Source: Halorussus amylolyticus (lineage in GTDB: Archaea > Halobacteriota > Halobacteria > Halobacteriales > Haladaptataceae). From it: a stretch of DNA of 64,000 nucleotides. The translations under genes and the position numbers were made by a program. Positions within the stretch are counted from its first letter, which is position 1. Every line of letters starts with the position of its first letter. Under the pieces are notes generated by a model that made no database searches, was not told the origin of the DNA, and worked only from the letters and a program-made list of their open reading frames with translations. Shown piece by piece: positions 49,795 to 58,014 of this stretch. The stretch is from NCBI RefSeq assembly GCF_004143485.2, contig NZ_ML974134.1:55252-119251 (forward strand). Reading direction: 5' to 3'.

Positions 49795-50083
49795 CGGACG
49801 CGCACCTCCGCGGGAGGACCGGAGGGTGGTCGGGGCGGGCTTCGCAGGGGGAGTGACGGAGTAGAGGGCATCGGTCGTTCGACGGTCGCGTTTCGGACGA
49901 GGGTGGTTCAGCGGGCGCTTTTCGTGTCACCGTTACAACGAGAGATTATATATCTTCTCATGTAGAGAGTGGTGACTTTCAGGATACTGTGAATCTGTAA
50001 TCGATGGTGGGGCGTCGGTCCGGCGGGCGAACCCCACGGAGAGACGAGTCCACGACTGAGCGAACGAAGTGGTCCGAAGGAAG
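49795..50083. other. Upstream region of the vWA operon, tRNA-Ala side
   Basis: No gene is seen in these 289 bases. An AT-rich island ATTATATATC (about 49946-49955) in otherwise GC-rich DNA is the best promoter candidate; on the minus strand it would give a leader of about 130 nt for the vWA operon. Bases 50045-50052 are an inverted copy of the last 8 bases of tRNA-Ala. Confidence 0.45.
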
Positions 50084-50155
50084 TGGACTCGCCGGGATTT
50101 GAACCCGGGGCCTTCCCCGTGCCAGGGGGATGATCTACCGCTGATCTACGAGCCC
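50084..50155 (-). tRNA. tRNA-Ala (GGC)
   Basis: Read on the minus strand, GGGCTCG pairs with CGAGTCC, including the G3:U70 pair that marks alanine tRNAs. The anticodon stem TCCCC/GGGGA encloses CTGGCAC with anticodon GGC. The T-arm is CCGGG-TTCAAAT-CCCGG. There is no intron. An 8-bp inverted copy of the 3' end lies 31 bases downstream and could form a processing or termination stem. Confidence 0.95.
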
Positions 50156-50413
50156 TCGAATGCAGTTACACGTTCCCCTCGGGTGTTCATAAACCCCTCG
50201 AAATCCGACCGTGGGTGGACCGTCACGGCCGACCGAATAGAAACCATTTAACTGTCTCCGCGGTTTCGTACCGACTACGGGAACAGCACAGCCGCAAATC
50301 TGACTCGCCGGGAGATTTCTCGGCTCGGGATTGCGGACGTGCACCGCGTCTCACGACGCATCGCACGCTTTCACCACAGGACGATAGCGGCCTGTGCAGT
50401 TCCAATCAGAAAC

Positions 50414-50881
50414 ATGGCACGAATGCACACCCGCCGCCGCGGCTCGTCCGACTCGGACAAGCCGGTGGCAGACGAACCCCCGGAGTGGAGCGACGTAGAC
50501 CAAGACGAAATCGAAGCGCGCGTGGTCGAACTGGCCGAGCAGGGCCACGACCCGAGCGTTATCGGCCTCAAGCTTCGCGACGAGGGCGTGAAGGGCACGC
50601 CGATTCCGGACGTGAAGCTCGCGACCGGCAAGAAAGTGACCGAGATTCTCGAGGAGAACGACGCGACCGGCGACATCCCCGAGGACCTCGCGAACCTCAT
50701 GAAGCGCGCGGTTCGCCTGCGCGACCACATGGAGGAGCACCCGCTCGACCACAGCAACAAGCGCGCGCTCCAGAACAACCTCTCGAAGGTTCGGCGTCTC
50801 GTGGACTACTACCGCGGCGACGAACTCCCCGAGGACTTCACGTACTCCTACGAAGCCGGACAGCGACTCATCGACGAATAG
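50414..50881 (+). CDS. rps15: 30S ribosomal protein S15 (uS15)
   Basis: This 155-residue small-subunit protein binds the central domain of 16S rRNA. It has the archaeal/eukaryal N-terminal extension (MARMHTRRRGSSDSDKPV...EPPEWSDVDQDEIEARVVELAEQG) and the S15 core (LMKRAVRLRDHMEEHPLDHSNKRALQNNLSKVRRLVDYYR). ATG 50414 is the conserved start (MARMH); the frame opens upstream at 50339. The 258 bases between tRNA-Ala and this start are non-coding, with an ATTTAACTG element near 50247, so the leader may be long. The next gene starts directly after the stop. Confidence 0.95.
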   Translation: MARMHTRRRGSSDSDKPVADEPPEWSDVDQDEIEARVVELAEQGHDPSVIGLKLRDEGVKGTPIPDVKLATGKKVTEILEENDATGDIPEDLANLMKRAVRLRDHMEEHPLDHSNKRALQNNLSKVRRLVDYYRGDELPEDFTYSYEAGQRLIDE

Positions 50882-52057
50882 ATGTCCACATCGGGTCGAA
50901 GCGGCACCGACGAGTCTGACTCCGCGACCAGCGACGTGGCCGCCGCGCTCCGCGAAGCGGCGTTCGTTCGCCTGCTCGCGCGGGCCGACGGCGACTGCCT
51001 CGCGGCCGCGGGGCTGCTCGCACGCGCGCTCTCCGAGCGCGGCGTCCCGTATCAGGTCCGGGTCGCGCGCTTCGGCGAGACGCTCGCCGACCCCGAGACG
51101 ACCGCGAGCGCCGACGCCGACGACACGACGGTCGGCGTGGGACTCGACTCCGCCGCCGACGCGCACCTGTCGGGCGAGACGACCCCGGCGAGCGTGACCG
51201 CGTTCGACGCCGCGGACGAACTCGGAACCGCATCGAATCCGGTGCTGGCGCTCGCGGGCGTCGTCGCTGCAGGTCGCGTGCCGGGTGCGGACGAGACCGC
51301 ACACGTCCTCGCCGCCGCCAGCGAACTAGGTGTCGAGCGCCGACCCGGCGTCGGCGTGCCGACCGATGACCTCGCGAACGGCCTGGCACACACGACGCTC
51401 GCGCACGCCGACTACTCCGGCGACGCGGGCGCTGTACAGGCCACCCTCGCGGAACTCGGCCTGCCCGCCGAACTCGACGCGTCGGCCCATCGCCGAGTCG
51501 CCTCGGAGTTCGCGCTCGCGGTCGCGGGCCACGAGTCCGCGACCGACCGAGCGGCGGAATCTGTCGAGCGCGCGCTTCGTCCCCACGCGCTGTCGGACGG
51601 CCCCTTCGCCACGGTGGAGGGGTACGCCGACGTGCTGGAGGCGGTCGCGCGCGAGCGACCCGGGACGGGTGTCGCGCTGGCGCTCGGCCACGACGCGCGC
51701 GCCGACGCGCTCGACGCGTGGCGCGACCACGCCGAGCGCGCACACGCCGCGCTCCGCGAGGCGACCACCGGCCGATACGACGGCCTGTTCGTCGCCCGCA
51801 CTGACACCGCGCCCGTAGAGACGGTCGCCCGTCTCCTCCGGGATTTCCGGTCGCCGGAACCGGTCGCGCTCGTCGTTTCGGACGACGAGGCGGCCGCGGC
51901 CGCGGCCGACGACCGAGACGTTGGCGCGACGATGACCGACGCCGTGGCGCAAGTCGGCGGCGTCGGCGGCGGCACCGCGCGACGCGGCTACGCCCGATTC
52001 GACCCCGAGACGGACACCAAGGAGTTCCTGACCGCGTTCCGGGAGGCCAGAAAATGA
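50882..52057 (+). CDS. RecJ-like (DHH-superfamily) protein with degenerate active site
   Basis: This 391-residue protein starts like RecJ/DHH phosphoesterases (AAFVRLLARADGDCLAAAGLLARALSERG, corresponding to the first DxD motif), but no clear DHH triad is visible further on (FDAADELG lies where it would be expected), and the end (VGGVGGGTARRGYARF) resembles a DHHA1 GGGH loop without the His. It sits in the conserved haloarchaeal order S15-RecJ-Pcc1-eS1. It may be a structural partner, in the manner of the Cdc45/GAN relatives, and not an active nuclease. Its ATG follows the S15 stop with no gap, and its stop overlaps pcc1. Confidence 0.75.
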   Translation: MSTSGRSGTDESDSATSDVAAALREAAFVRLLARADGDCLAAAGLLARALSERGVPYQVRVARFGETLADPETTASADADDTTVGVGLDSAADAHLSGETTPASVTAFDAADELGTASNPVLALAGVVAAGRVPGADETAHVLAAASELGVERRPGVGVPTDDLANGLAHTTLAHADYSGDAGAVQATLAELGLPAELDASAHRRVASEFALAVAGHESATDRAAESVERALRPHALSDGPFATVEGYADVLEAVARERPGTGVALALGHDARADALDAWRDHAERAHAALREATTGRYDGLFVARTDTAPVETVARLLRDFRSPEPVALVVSDDEAAAAAADDRDVGATMTDAVAQVGGVGGGTARRGYARFDPETDTKEFLTAFREARK

Positions 52058-52308
52058 GACGAACCGCCACGATTCGAACCGAACTCGACGACGCCGAGAC
52101 GCTCGCGGCGGCCGTTCGGCCTGACAACACGCCCGAAATCGACACGCGCGTTGAAGACGGCGCGATTGTCACCACGGTCGAGCGCGAGACGACCGGCGGA
52201 CTCCAGTCCACGGTGGACGACTACGTGGTGAACCTCTCGGTCGCCCAGAAAGTAGTACAGGTAGCCAACCGACACGCAGACCAAACACGAATCCAAGACA
52301 ACTCATGA
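52054..52308 (+). CDS. pcc1: KEOPS complex subunit Pcc1
   Basis: This 84-residue protein has the compact alpha-beta fold of Pcc1 (RRTATIRTELDDAETLAAAVRPDNTPEIDTRVEDGAIVTTVERETTGGLQSTVDDYVVNLSVAQKVV). In the KEOPS complex it dimerises and helps bind tRNA for N6-threonylcarbamoyl-adenosine synthesis at position 37. It overlaps the genes on both sides by 4 bases, so it is translated with them. Confidence 0.92.
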   Translation: MRRTATIRTELDDAETLAAAVRPDNTPEIDTRVEDGAIVTTVERETTGGLQSTVDDYVVNLSVAQKVVQVANRHADQTRIQDNS

Positions 52309-52940
52309 GCGAACGAAGCGTTTCCAAGCAGAAGCAAGAGAAGCGGTGGTACACCATTCACGCCCCCGAGCAGTTCGACCGGGCGGAACTCGGTGGCACC
52401 CCCGCCGACGAACCCGAACAGGTACTGGGTCGCAACATCGAGACGACGCTCGGCGACCTCCAGAACGACGCCAGCGAGAACAACACCAAGCTCACGTTCA
52501 AAATCAACGACGTGGGGAGCGACGCGGCCTACACCGAGTTCGTCAAGCACGAACTCACCCGCGACTACCTCCGGAGCCTCGTCCGCAGAGGGGCCTCGAA
52601 GGTCGAGTCGTACGTCACCGCGCTCACGACCGACGACTACCGCGTCCAGATTCAGCCGGTCGCGTTCACGACCAAGGACGCCGACGCGAGCCAAGAGAAG
52701 GCCATCCGCGACACCATGACCGAAATCGTCCGCGACGCCGCGGAGGACAACACCTTCGAGGCGCTCATCGACACCATCGTCGAGGGGCGACTCTCGTCGG
52801 CCATCTACGGCGAGGCGAAAACCATCTACCCGCTCCGCCGGGTGGAGATTCAGAAGACGACGCTCGAAGCCCGACCCGAGGAAGTCGCCGCCGAGGAGGA
52901 GACCGCGGTGGACGTGGACGAAGACGAAGTCGAAGTCTGA
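52305..52940 (+). CDS. rps3ae: 30S ribosomal protein S3Ae (eS1)
   Basis: This 211-residue archaeal/eukaryal small-subunit protein lies at the mRNA exit side. Landmarks are KRWYTIHAPEQFDRAELG at the start, VLGRNIETTLGDL, LRSLVRRGASKVESYVTALTTDDYRVQIQPVAFT and IYPLRRVEIQKTTLEARP, with an acidic C-terminal tail typical of halophiles. It is the last gene of the S15 operon. Confidence 0.95.
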   Translation: MSERSVSKQKQEKRWYTIHAPEQFDRAELGGTPADEPEQVLGRNIETTLGDLQNDASENNTKLTFKINDVGSDAAYTEFVKHELTRDYLRSLVRRGASKVESYVTALTTDDYRVQIQPVAFTTKDADASQEKAIRDTMTEIVRDAAEDNTFEALIDTIVEGRLSSAIYGEAKTIYPLRRVEIQKTTLEARPEEVAAEEETAVDVDEDEVEV

Positions 52941-52982
52941 GGCTTTCGCGCGATTTTCGTTTTATTCGACTCCGAGAAGTCC

Positions 52983-53441
52983 CTACTCTGTCACCACGAC
53001 CCGCCCGACCATCGCCGAGGGTTCGTGGGGGATGCAGAAGTAGTCGTACTCGCCCGGTACGTCGAAGGTGTGTTCGTACTCCGCGCCCGACTCTATCTTC
53101 CCCTCGAAGCCGTCCATCCAGCCGTTTCGCGCGTCCTCCTCGGAGTCGAAGTCGCCCGACGCGAAGAAGTCGGCGTCGTCGGGAATCTCGTCCTCGTAGG
53201 CGGTGACGGTGTGGCGGCGGCTTCCGGTGTTTCGCCAGACGACCGTGGTTCCGACCTCGACTTCGAGCGAGTCGGGACGGAACACTGCCGCGCCCATTCC
53301 CACGTCGTAGTCCTCCGAATCGTCGGAGTCCTCCGATTCGTCGGACCCTCCGGAGTCGCTCCCGGTCACCGACGCTAGACAGCCCGCGAGGCTGACTGTG
53401 GCTAGCCCCGTCGCCCCCGCGAGGAAGGTTCGGCGGTCCAT
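52983..53441 (-). CDS. Halocyanin-type blue copper lipoprotein
   Basis: This 152-residue secreted protein has a Tat motif (MDRRTFLAGA) with lipobox Cys21 (SLAGC), a Ser/Asp/Glu linker, then a plastocyanin-like domain. Copper ligands are His77 (RRHTVTAYED), Cys136 and His139 (YFCIPHEP) and Met144 (AMVG). It carries electrons at the outer face of the membrane. ATG 53441 is chosen because the Tat signal begins there; the open frame extends upstream to 53942 through the divergent gene region. It is convergent with eS1. Confidence 0.92.
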   Translation of the reverse strand: MDRRTFLAGATGLATVSLAGCLASVTGSDSGGSDESEDSDDSEDYDVGMGAAVFRPDSLEVEVGTTVVWRNTGSRRHTVTAYEDEIPDDADFFASGDFDSEEDARNGWMDGFEGKIESGAEYEHTFDVPGEYDYFCIPHEPSAMVGRVVVTE

Positions 53442-53538
53442 ACTCGACACTCCGGAGGGAGGGAGTATAGGCCTCACGAAACCGACCGCGAGCGCGAGAG
53501 TTCGAGCGCGACCGTTCCGAGTCCGACCTCCATTCGAG

Positions 53539-53575
53539 CGCGACGACCCGCCGACGGCGTCGGCGGGTCGTCGCG
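53539..53575. repeat. Perfect 17-bp hairpin between divergent genes
   Basis: CGCGACGACCCGCCGAC (53539-53555) pairs without mismatch to 53559-53575 around loop GGC. It lies between the starts of the halocyanin and archaetidylserine synthase genes, so it is not a terminator by position. It could be a cruciform, an operator, or a copy of the same hairpin family as 11288-11318 and 14953-14991. Confidence 0.65.
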
Positions 53576-53649
53576 TCCGAACTGTCACGGCCGAGACAGC
53601 CGTTCTCGGATATAAAAACGTATCAAGGCCCGCCGCACACCCCGAACGT

Positions 53650-54399
53650 ATGCAACCCCGGTTCGTCGGACGGCTCGGTCTGGCCGACGCCGTCACGGTC
53701 TCGAACGCCGCGCTCGGCTTTCTCGCGGCGGTCGCCGCGACCGTCGAGCCGGGACTGGCGGCGCAGTTGATTCTGCTCGCGGCGGTCGCGGACGGTCTCG
53801 ACGGCGTGGTCGCCCGGAAGCTAGGCGGGACGCCCGCGGGCGAGTACCTCGACTCGCTGGCCGACGTGGCCTCGTTCGGTGTCGCGCCCGCCGTGCTGGT
53901 GTTCGTCATCGCGCGTGAGCAGTGGGGGGTGGCCGACCCCACGCTCGCGACCGCGGCGGCGTTCTGCGTGCCCGCGCTGTTCGTGGCGATGGCGGTCGTC
54001 CGACTCGGTCTCTACACCGCCTACGACGTGGGCAATCATCACACCGAGGGCGTCCAGTCCACGCTCGCGGCGACTCTGCTCGCGGCCGCAGTCCTCGCGG
54101 GCGTCGAGGACGCCGCGATTTTGCTCGGCGCGACCGGCCTGTTCGCGTACCTGATGGTGACGTGCGTCTCGTACCCCGACCTCTACGCTCGGGACGCGGT
54201 CGCGATGGGCGGCCTCCAGACGCTCGCCATCCTCGCGCCCGCGGCGTTCGGGCGGGCCTTCCCGCGACTCTTGCTCGCGGCCGCGCTGGCGTACCTGCTT
54301 CTCGCGCCGCGATTCTACTGGCGCGAGACGGACGCGGGGGACACCCCCGAGTCGGCGGGACGGGTCGAGCGCGCCGACGTGGAAGGGAAACGCTCTTGA
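53650..54399 (+). CDS. CDP-alcohol phosphatidyltransferase, archaetidylserine synthase-like
   Basis: This 249-residue membrane enzyme attaches a head group to CDP-archaeol. The CDP-alcohol signature D-G-x2-A-R-x8-G-x3-D-x3-D is complete in DGLDGVVARKLGGTPAGEYLDSLADVASFG (about residues 48-77). There are about seven hydrophobic helices. Length and the phrase DSLADVASFGVAPA match PssA-like archaetidylserine synthases better than the inositol or glycerol types. A GATATAAAAACG element (about 53608-53619) lies about 35 bases before the ATG. It is divergent from the halocyanin gene. Confidence 0.87.
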   Translation: MQPRFVGRLGLADAVTVSNAALGFLAAVAATVEPGLAAQLILLAAVADGLDGVVARKLGGTPAGEYLDSLADVASFGVAPAVLVFVIAREQWGVADPTLATAAAFCVPALFVAMAVVRLGLYTAYDVGNHHTEGVQSTLAATLLAAAVLAGVEDAAILLGATGLFAYLMVTCVSYPDLYARDAVAMGGLQTLAILAPAAFGRAFPRLLLAAALAYLLLAPRFYWRETDAGDTPESAGRVERADVEGKRS

Positions 54400-54456
54400 A
54401 GCGTACGGACCGACTTTCCAGCATATGAGCCGAGCTACTCCAGCGGGGTGGAGCGA

Positions 54457-55719
54457 ATGAGCGACGAGGAGGAGACCGCCGACGCGCCCGAGGAGCAGGA
54501 GGCCGAGGAGGAGACCGAACTCGAAGAGAAGGTCACCGAGGAGACCATCGAGGAGGAACTGGATTCGGCCGCGGAGGAACTCGAAGCCGCCGAGACCGAG
54601 ACCGACCTCGACGCGGTCGAGGCCCGACTCGACAAGACCGAGGGCCTGCTCGAAAGCGCCGACCTCCCAGAACCCGACGACGAGGACGAGGAGGGACCGC
54701 GCGAGGCGCTCGAATCCCGGCTCTCGGAGCTGCGAGACGACCTCGAAGAGGCTCGGGGTCCCTACGCCGAGGACGTCATCGAAATCGTCGAGGACGCCGG
54801 AACTACCGTCGAAGAGACGCGCTGGACCGAATCCGGAAGCGAGCAACTGCGCGAGACGGTCGAGACGTTCGTCGCCGACGTCGAGGAGGCGCTCGACACC
54901 GACCTCGGCGCGACCGTAACGACCGACGCCGACGACCTCTCAAGCGCGCTCGAAGACGCCGCGGTCGCAGTCGGAGAGGCGGACCTCGACCCCGACGACG
55001 ACGCCGAAACCCTCGACGCGCTCGTCGCGGCGGCCGAGGACCTCCACGCGGGCGTCGAGGACGCAGAGGAGTGGGACGACCTCCAGGTCCGCGAGCAGTT
55101 GCAGGCCGAGGGCTACTTCGACGTGCTCGACCACCGGAAGGACTACCCGCCGGAGTGGCACGCGCTCAAAATCTGGGAGAAGCGCGACCGCGCCGACATG
55201 GTCCTACTCGCGCTCGACAAACTCGACTCGAACTTCATGGAGGAACACTGCCTCGACTCGCTCAAGCGGATGGGCAACCCCGAGGCGCTCGACGCCATGA
55301 AAGAGCGCGCTCAGCGCCGCGACGAGGACGCTATCCAAATTCTCGGGAAAATCGGGGACGAGGACGGTCTCGACGCGGTCCTCGACTACGTGGACTCGGG
55401 TCCCGGACTCGGCAAGCCCGCGCTCAAGGCCGCTGGCGAAATCGGAAGCGAGGAGGCGACTCAGGACGTGGCGAACCAACTCGCGGCCGACGACCCCGAG
55501 ATTCGGAGTCAGGCCGCCCGTTCGCTCGGACTCATCGGCGACACTCGCGCCATCGACCCGCTCGCGGACACGCTCGAAACCGACGAAGCCGACGAGGTGC
55601 GCGCGAGCGCGGCGTGGGCGCTCAACCAAATCGGCACCGAGCGCGCGCTCGACGCGGTCCGACCGTACTCCGACGACCGCGCGTTCCTCGTCCAGACCGA
55701 GGCCGAGAAGGCGCTGTAG
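54457..55719 (+). CDS. HEAT-repeat protein with acidic coiled-coil N-terminus
   Basis: This 420-residue protein has two parts. Residues 1-~215 are extremely acidic helices rich in Glu/Asp (EEEELDSAAEELEAAETETDLDAVEARL-type). Residues ~225-420 contain about six HEAT/PBS-like repeats (NPEALDAMKERAQRRDEDAIQILGKIGDEDGLDAVLDYV, RSQAARSLGLIGDTRAIDPLADTL, ASAAWALNQIGTERALDAV), a protein-interaction solenoid. ATG 54457 is preferred over GTG 54448. It lies 57 bases after the lipid synthase gene and may be cotranscribed. Its partner is unknown. Confidence 0.85.
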   Translation: MSDEEETADAPEEQEAEEETELEEKVTEETIEEELDSAAEELEAAETETDLDAVEARLDKTEGLLESADLPEPDDEDEEGPREALESRLSELRDDLEEARGPYAEDVIEIVEDAGTTVEETRWTESGSEQLRETVETFVADVEEALDTDLGATVTTDADDLSSALEDAAVAVGEADLDPDDDAETLDALVAAAEDLHAGVEDAEEWDDLQVREQLQAEGYFDVLDHRKDYPPEWHALKIWEKRDRADMVLLALDKLDSNFMEEHCLDSLKRMGNPEALDAMKERAQRRDEDAIQILGKIGDEDGLDAVLDYVDSGPGLGKPALKAAGEIGSEEATQDVANQLAADDPEIRSQAARSLGLIGDTRAIDPLADTLETDEADEVRASAAWALNQIGTERALDAVRPYSDDRAFLVQTEAEKAL

Positions 55720-55816
55720 GTCGCTGAGAATCTGCTGTCGCCCGTAACGTCGCGTTACTCCGTTTTACACGACGAATAACAAAGAGGTAGCTGTGCTTTC
55801 GTTCGCGTATCGGGCC

Positions 55817-55969
55817 ATGAAACGCGTACCGACACTCGGGCGGTGTCCGAACTGCGAGGGGACCATCACCCGCGACTACGTGCTCATCGAGTACGAGTCG
55901 CGGGGCCAGACCGCGAGATTCGCCGAATGTCCCGACTGCCGGGACGTGGTCCACCCCTCAGCCGAGTAG
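55817..55969 (+). CDS. Small zinc-ribbon protein, 50 residues
   Basis: ATG 55817 opens a 50-codon frame ending TAG 55967-55969: MKRVPTLGRCPNCEGTITRDY...ECPDCRDVVHPSAE. Two C-P-x-C knuckles (Cys10/Cys13 and Cys38/Cys41) predict a single bound zinc, as in haloarchaeal micro-proteins of 40-80 residues. The composition (acidic, no Arg/Ser shadow bias) supports a real gene. It overlaps the 3' end of the convergent membrane gene by 12 bases. The function is unknown. Confidence 0.78.
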   Translation: MKRVPTLGRCPNCEGTITRDYVLIEYESRGQTARFAECPDCRDVVHPSAE

Positions 55970-56200
55970 CGCCACGAGAAACTGCAGTGCGAACGCGACC
56001 GCGACGAGGAACGCGCCGACTCGTCCGGCCCACGTGTACTCGGTGGCGTCCCGCGGCGAGATGTCGATGCTGTAGTCGTTGTACTCGGTGCTGTATTCGA
56101 GATAGCTCGGCATCTGGAAGAACTCGAAGAAGATGAGCGTGGCTCCCAGCGCGCCGAGCGCGTAGCCCGCGAGTTCGAGCGCCAGCACGTAGTCTACCAT
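55958..56200 (-). CDS. Small two-helix membrane protein
   Basis: This 80-residue protein begins MVDYVLALELAGYALGALGATLIFFEFF, then a polar loop with several Tyr (SYLEYSTEYNDYSIDISPRDATEYTW), and a second helix AGRVGAFLVAVAFALQFLVALLG. ATG 56200 is chosen because the frame further upstream (to 56470) is antisense to the phospholipase gene. It is convergent with the zinc-ribbon gene, and its start lies 80 bases from the divergent phospholipase start. Confidence 0.68.
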   Translation of the reverse strand: MVDYVLALELAGYALGALGATLIFFEFFQMPSYLEYSTEYNDYSIDISPRDATEYTWAGRVGAFLVAVAFALQFLVALLG

Positions 56201-56279
56201 ACGAACACCGGTGAACGTGTCGAGCAAAAAGCCACCGGTCCCCGAGGGTTTAAATCCGATAACGGGACCACCTCGTGGC

Positions 56280-58013
56280 GTGCGCTCTCCCACCGTCCCC
56301 GCGCTCGTCGCTCTCGCGTTCGTCGCCGCCCTGCTCGCCTTCGCGCTCGCCGTTTCTGTGCCGGTGTCGGAGGCGAGTGCGTCCACTTCGAACGCAACGA
56401 CTACCGTCTCGAACGCCGCGACGGCCGCCCCTGCCAGCACCGGCACGACCGCTAAACCGAACACTACCAACGCGACCGCCGATGCGCCGACAATCGTCTC
56501 GGTCTACCCGAATCCGGCGGCGCGAAACGACGCCGGGGAGTTCGTGGTCGTCCGCGTCCCGCCGGAGACGAACGTCTCGGGGTGGCACCTCGACGACGGG
56601 GAATCGACCGCCGACCTCCCGAACGCCACCGTCTCGGGCCGGGTCGCGCTCTCGACCGACCCCGAGACGGCCCGGAACCGGACCAACGTTCGGGTTCTCC
56701 CGCTGTCGGGCCACCTCTCGCTGGCGAACGGCGGCGAGACGGTTCGGCTCGCCTCCGACGACCGAACCGTCTCGGTGAGCTACGACGACGCGCCCGAGGG
56801 CGAACGCTGGCACCGGACCGGCGACGGGTGGGCGTGGGAGCCGCTCGGCGCGACCGACTTCGAAGTCGGTCGCGCCGGACCCGCGAACGCGACCGCGTTC
56901 GTTCTCCCCGATTCTCCCGAAATCCCGGTCGAAACGCTCCGGAGCGCCGACAGACGACTCCTGCTCGCGGGGTACACGTTCGCCTCCGAGCGCGCCGTGG
57001 CCGCGGCGAAGGCCGCGGCCCGGCGCGGCGTCGAGGTGCGCGTCCTCGTGGACGGCGGGCCTGTCGGCGGGATGCCCCGCCGACAGGCCGACGCGCTCGA
57101 CTCGCTTGCCGACGCGGGAATCGAGGTCCGAGTCGTGGACGGCCCGCTCGCGCGATACGACTTCCACCACCCGAAGTACGCCGTGGCCGACGACCGCGCG
57201 CTCGTCCTCACCGAGAACTGGAAGCCCGCCGGGACAGGCGGGAAGGGAAGCCGCGGGTGGGGCGTCGTGGTCGAGAGTCCGGGAACCGCCGACCACCTCG
57301 CGAAGGTGTTCGCCGCAGACGCGGGCTGGCGCGACGCGATTCCGTGGTCGGAGTTTCGCGAGGACGCGGAGTTCGAGGACTCGAATCCCGCGAACGGGTC
57401 GTTCCCGTCCGACATCTCCCCCGCGTCGGTCGAAGTCGATTCGACCGAGGTGCTGGTCGCGCCCGACAACGCCGAGTCCGAACTGGTCGGCCTGCTCGAC
57501 TCGGCGAACGACTCGGTCCGAATCCAGCAGGCCGGAATCGGAAGCCCGAGTCAGCCGTTCCTCCGGGCCGCGATTCGGGCGGCGGAGCGGGGCGTCGAGG
57601 TGCGAATCCTCCTGAGTGGCGTGTGGTACGCCGAGGAGGAGAACCGCGCGCTGGCCGACCGGGTGAACGACCGCGCCGAGAGCCGGGACCTCCCGGTCGA
57701 AGCCCGCCTCGCCGACCCTCACGGACGCTACGAGAAGGTTCACGCGAAGGGCGTGGTCGTGGACGGCGAGGCCGCCGTGGTCGGAAGCCTCAATTGGAAC
57801 AACAACTCCGCACGCGACAACCGGGAGGTCGCGGTCGTACTCCGAGGGGCGGAAGTCGCGGGGTTCTACGCCGGAGCCTTCGACGCCGACTGGAGCGCGA
57901 GCGGCGAGGGCGGCGCGAATCGAGTACCGGTCGGCCTGCTCGTCGCGGTCGCAATCGGCGCGCTCGCGGCGATACTGCTCGCGAGAACGGAGGTGACGTT
58001 CGAAAACGAGTAG
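56280..58013 (+). CDS. Secreted phospholipase D-like protein with C-terminal anchor
   Basis: This 577-residue protein has a signal peptide (PALVALAFVAALLAFALAVSVPVS), a Thr/Ala linker, a lamin-tail-like region (VSVYPNPAARNDAGEFVVVRVP...WHLDDGE, about residues 65-105), two PLD domains with HKD motifs HHPKYAVADD and HAKGVVVDGEAAVVGSLNWNNNS, and a C-terminal transmembrane helix (VGLLVAVAIGALAAILLA). It probably cleaves phosphodiester bonds in extracellular lipid, DNA or polymer. GTG 56280 is chosen: TTTAAATC lies 31 bases upstream and the signal peptide then starts correctly; the frame opens at 56211. Confidence 0.85.
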   Translation: MRSPTVPALVALAFVAALLAFALAVSVPVSEASASTSNATTTVSNAATAAPASTGTTAKPNTTNATADAPTIVSVYPNPAARNDAGEFVVVRVPPETNVSGWHLDDGESTADLPNATVSGRVALSTDPETARNRTNVRVLPLSGHLSLANGGETVRLASDDRTVSVSYDDAPEGERWHRTGDGWAWEPLGATDFEVGRAGPANATAFVLPDSPEIPVETLRSADRRLLLAGYTFASERAVAAAKAAARRGVEVRVLVDGGPVGGMPRRQADALDSLADAGIEVRVVDGPLARYDFHHPKYAVADDRALVLTENWKPAGTGGKGSRGWGVVVESPGTADHLAKVFAADAGWRDAIPWSEFREDAEFEDSNPANGSFPSDISPASVEVDSTEVLVAPDNAESELVGLLDSANDSVRIQQAGIGSPSQPFLRAAIRAAERGVEVRILLSGVWYAEEENRALADRVNDRAESRDLPVEARLADPHGRYEKVHAKGVVVDGEAAVVGSLNWNNNSARDNREVAVVLRGAEVAGFYAGAFDADWSASGEGGANRVPVGLLVAVAIGALAAILLARTEVTFENE

Positions 58014-58014
58014 C

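Noticed and set aside
53539..53575. Perfect hairpin considered as a rho-independent-type terminator
   Set aside because: It lies between two divergent starts, has no T-run and faces no gene end.
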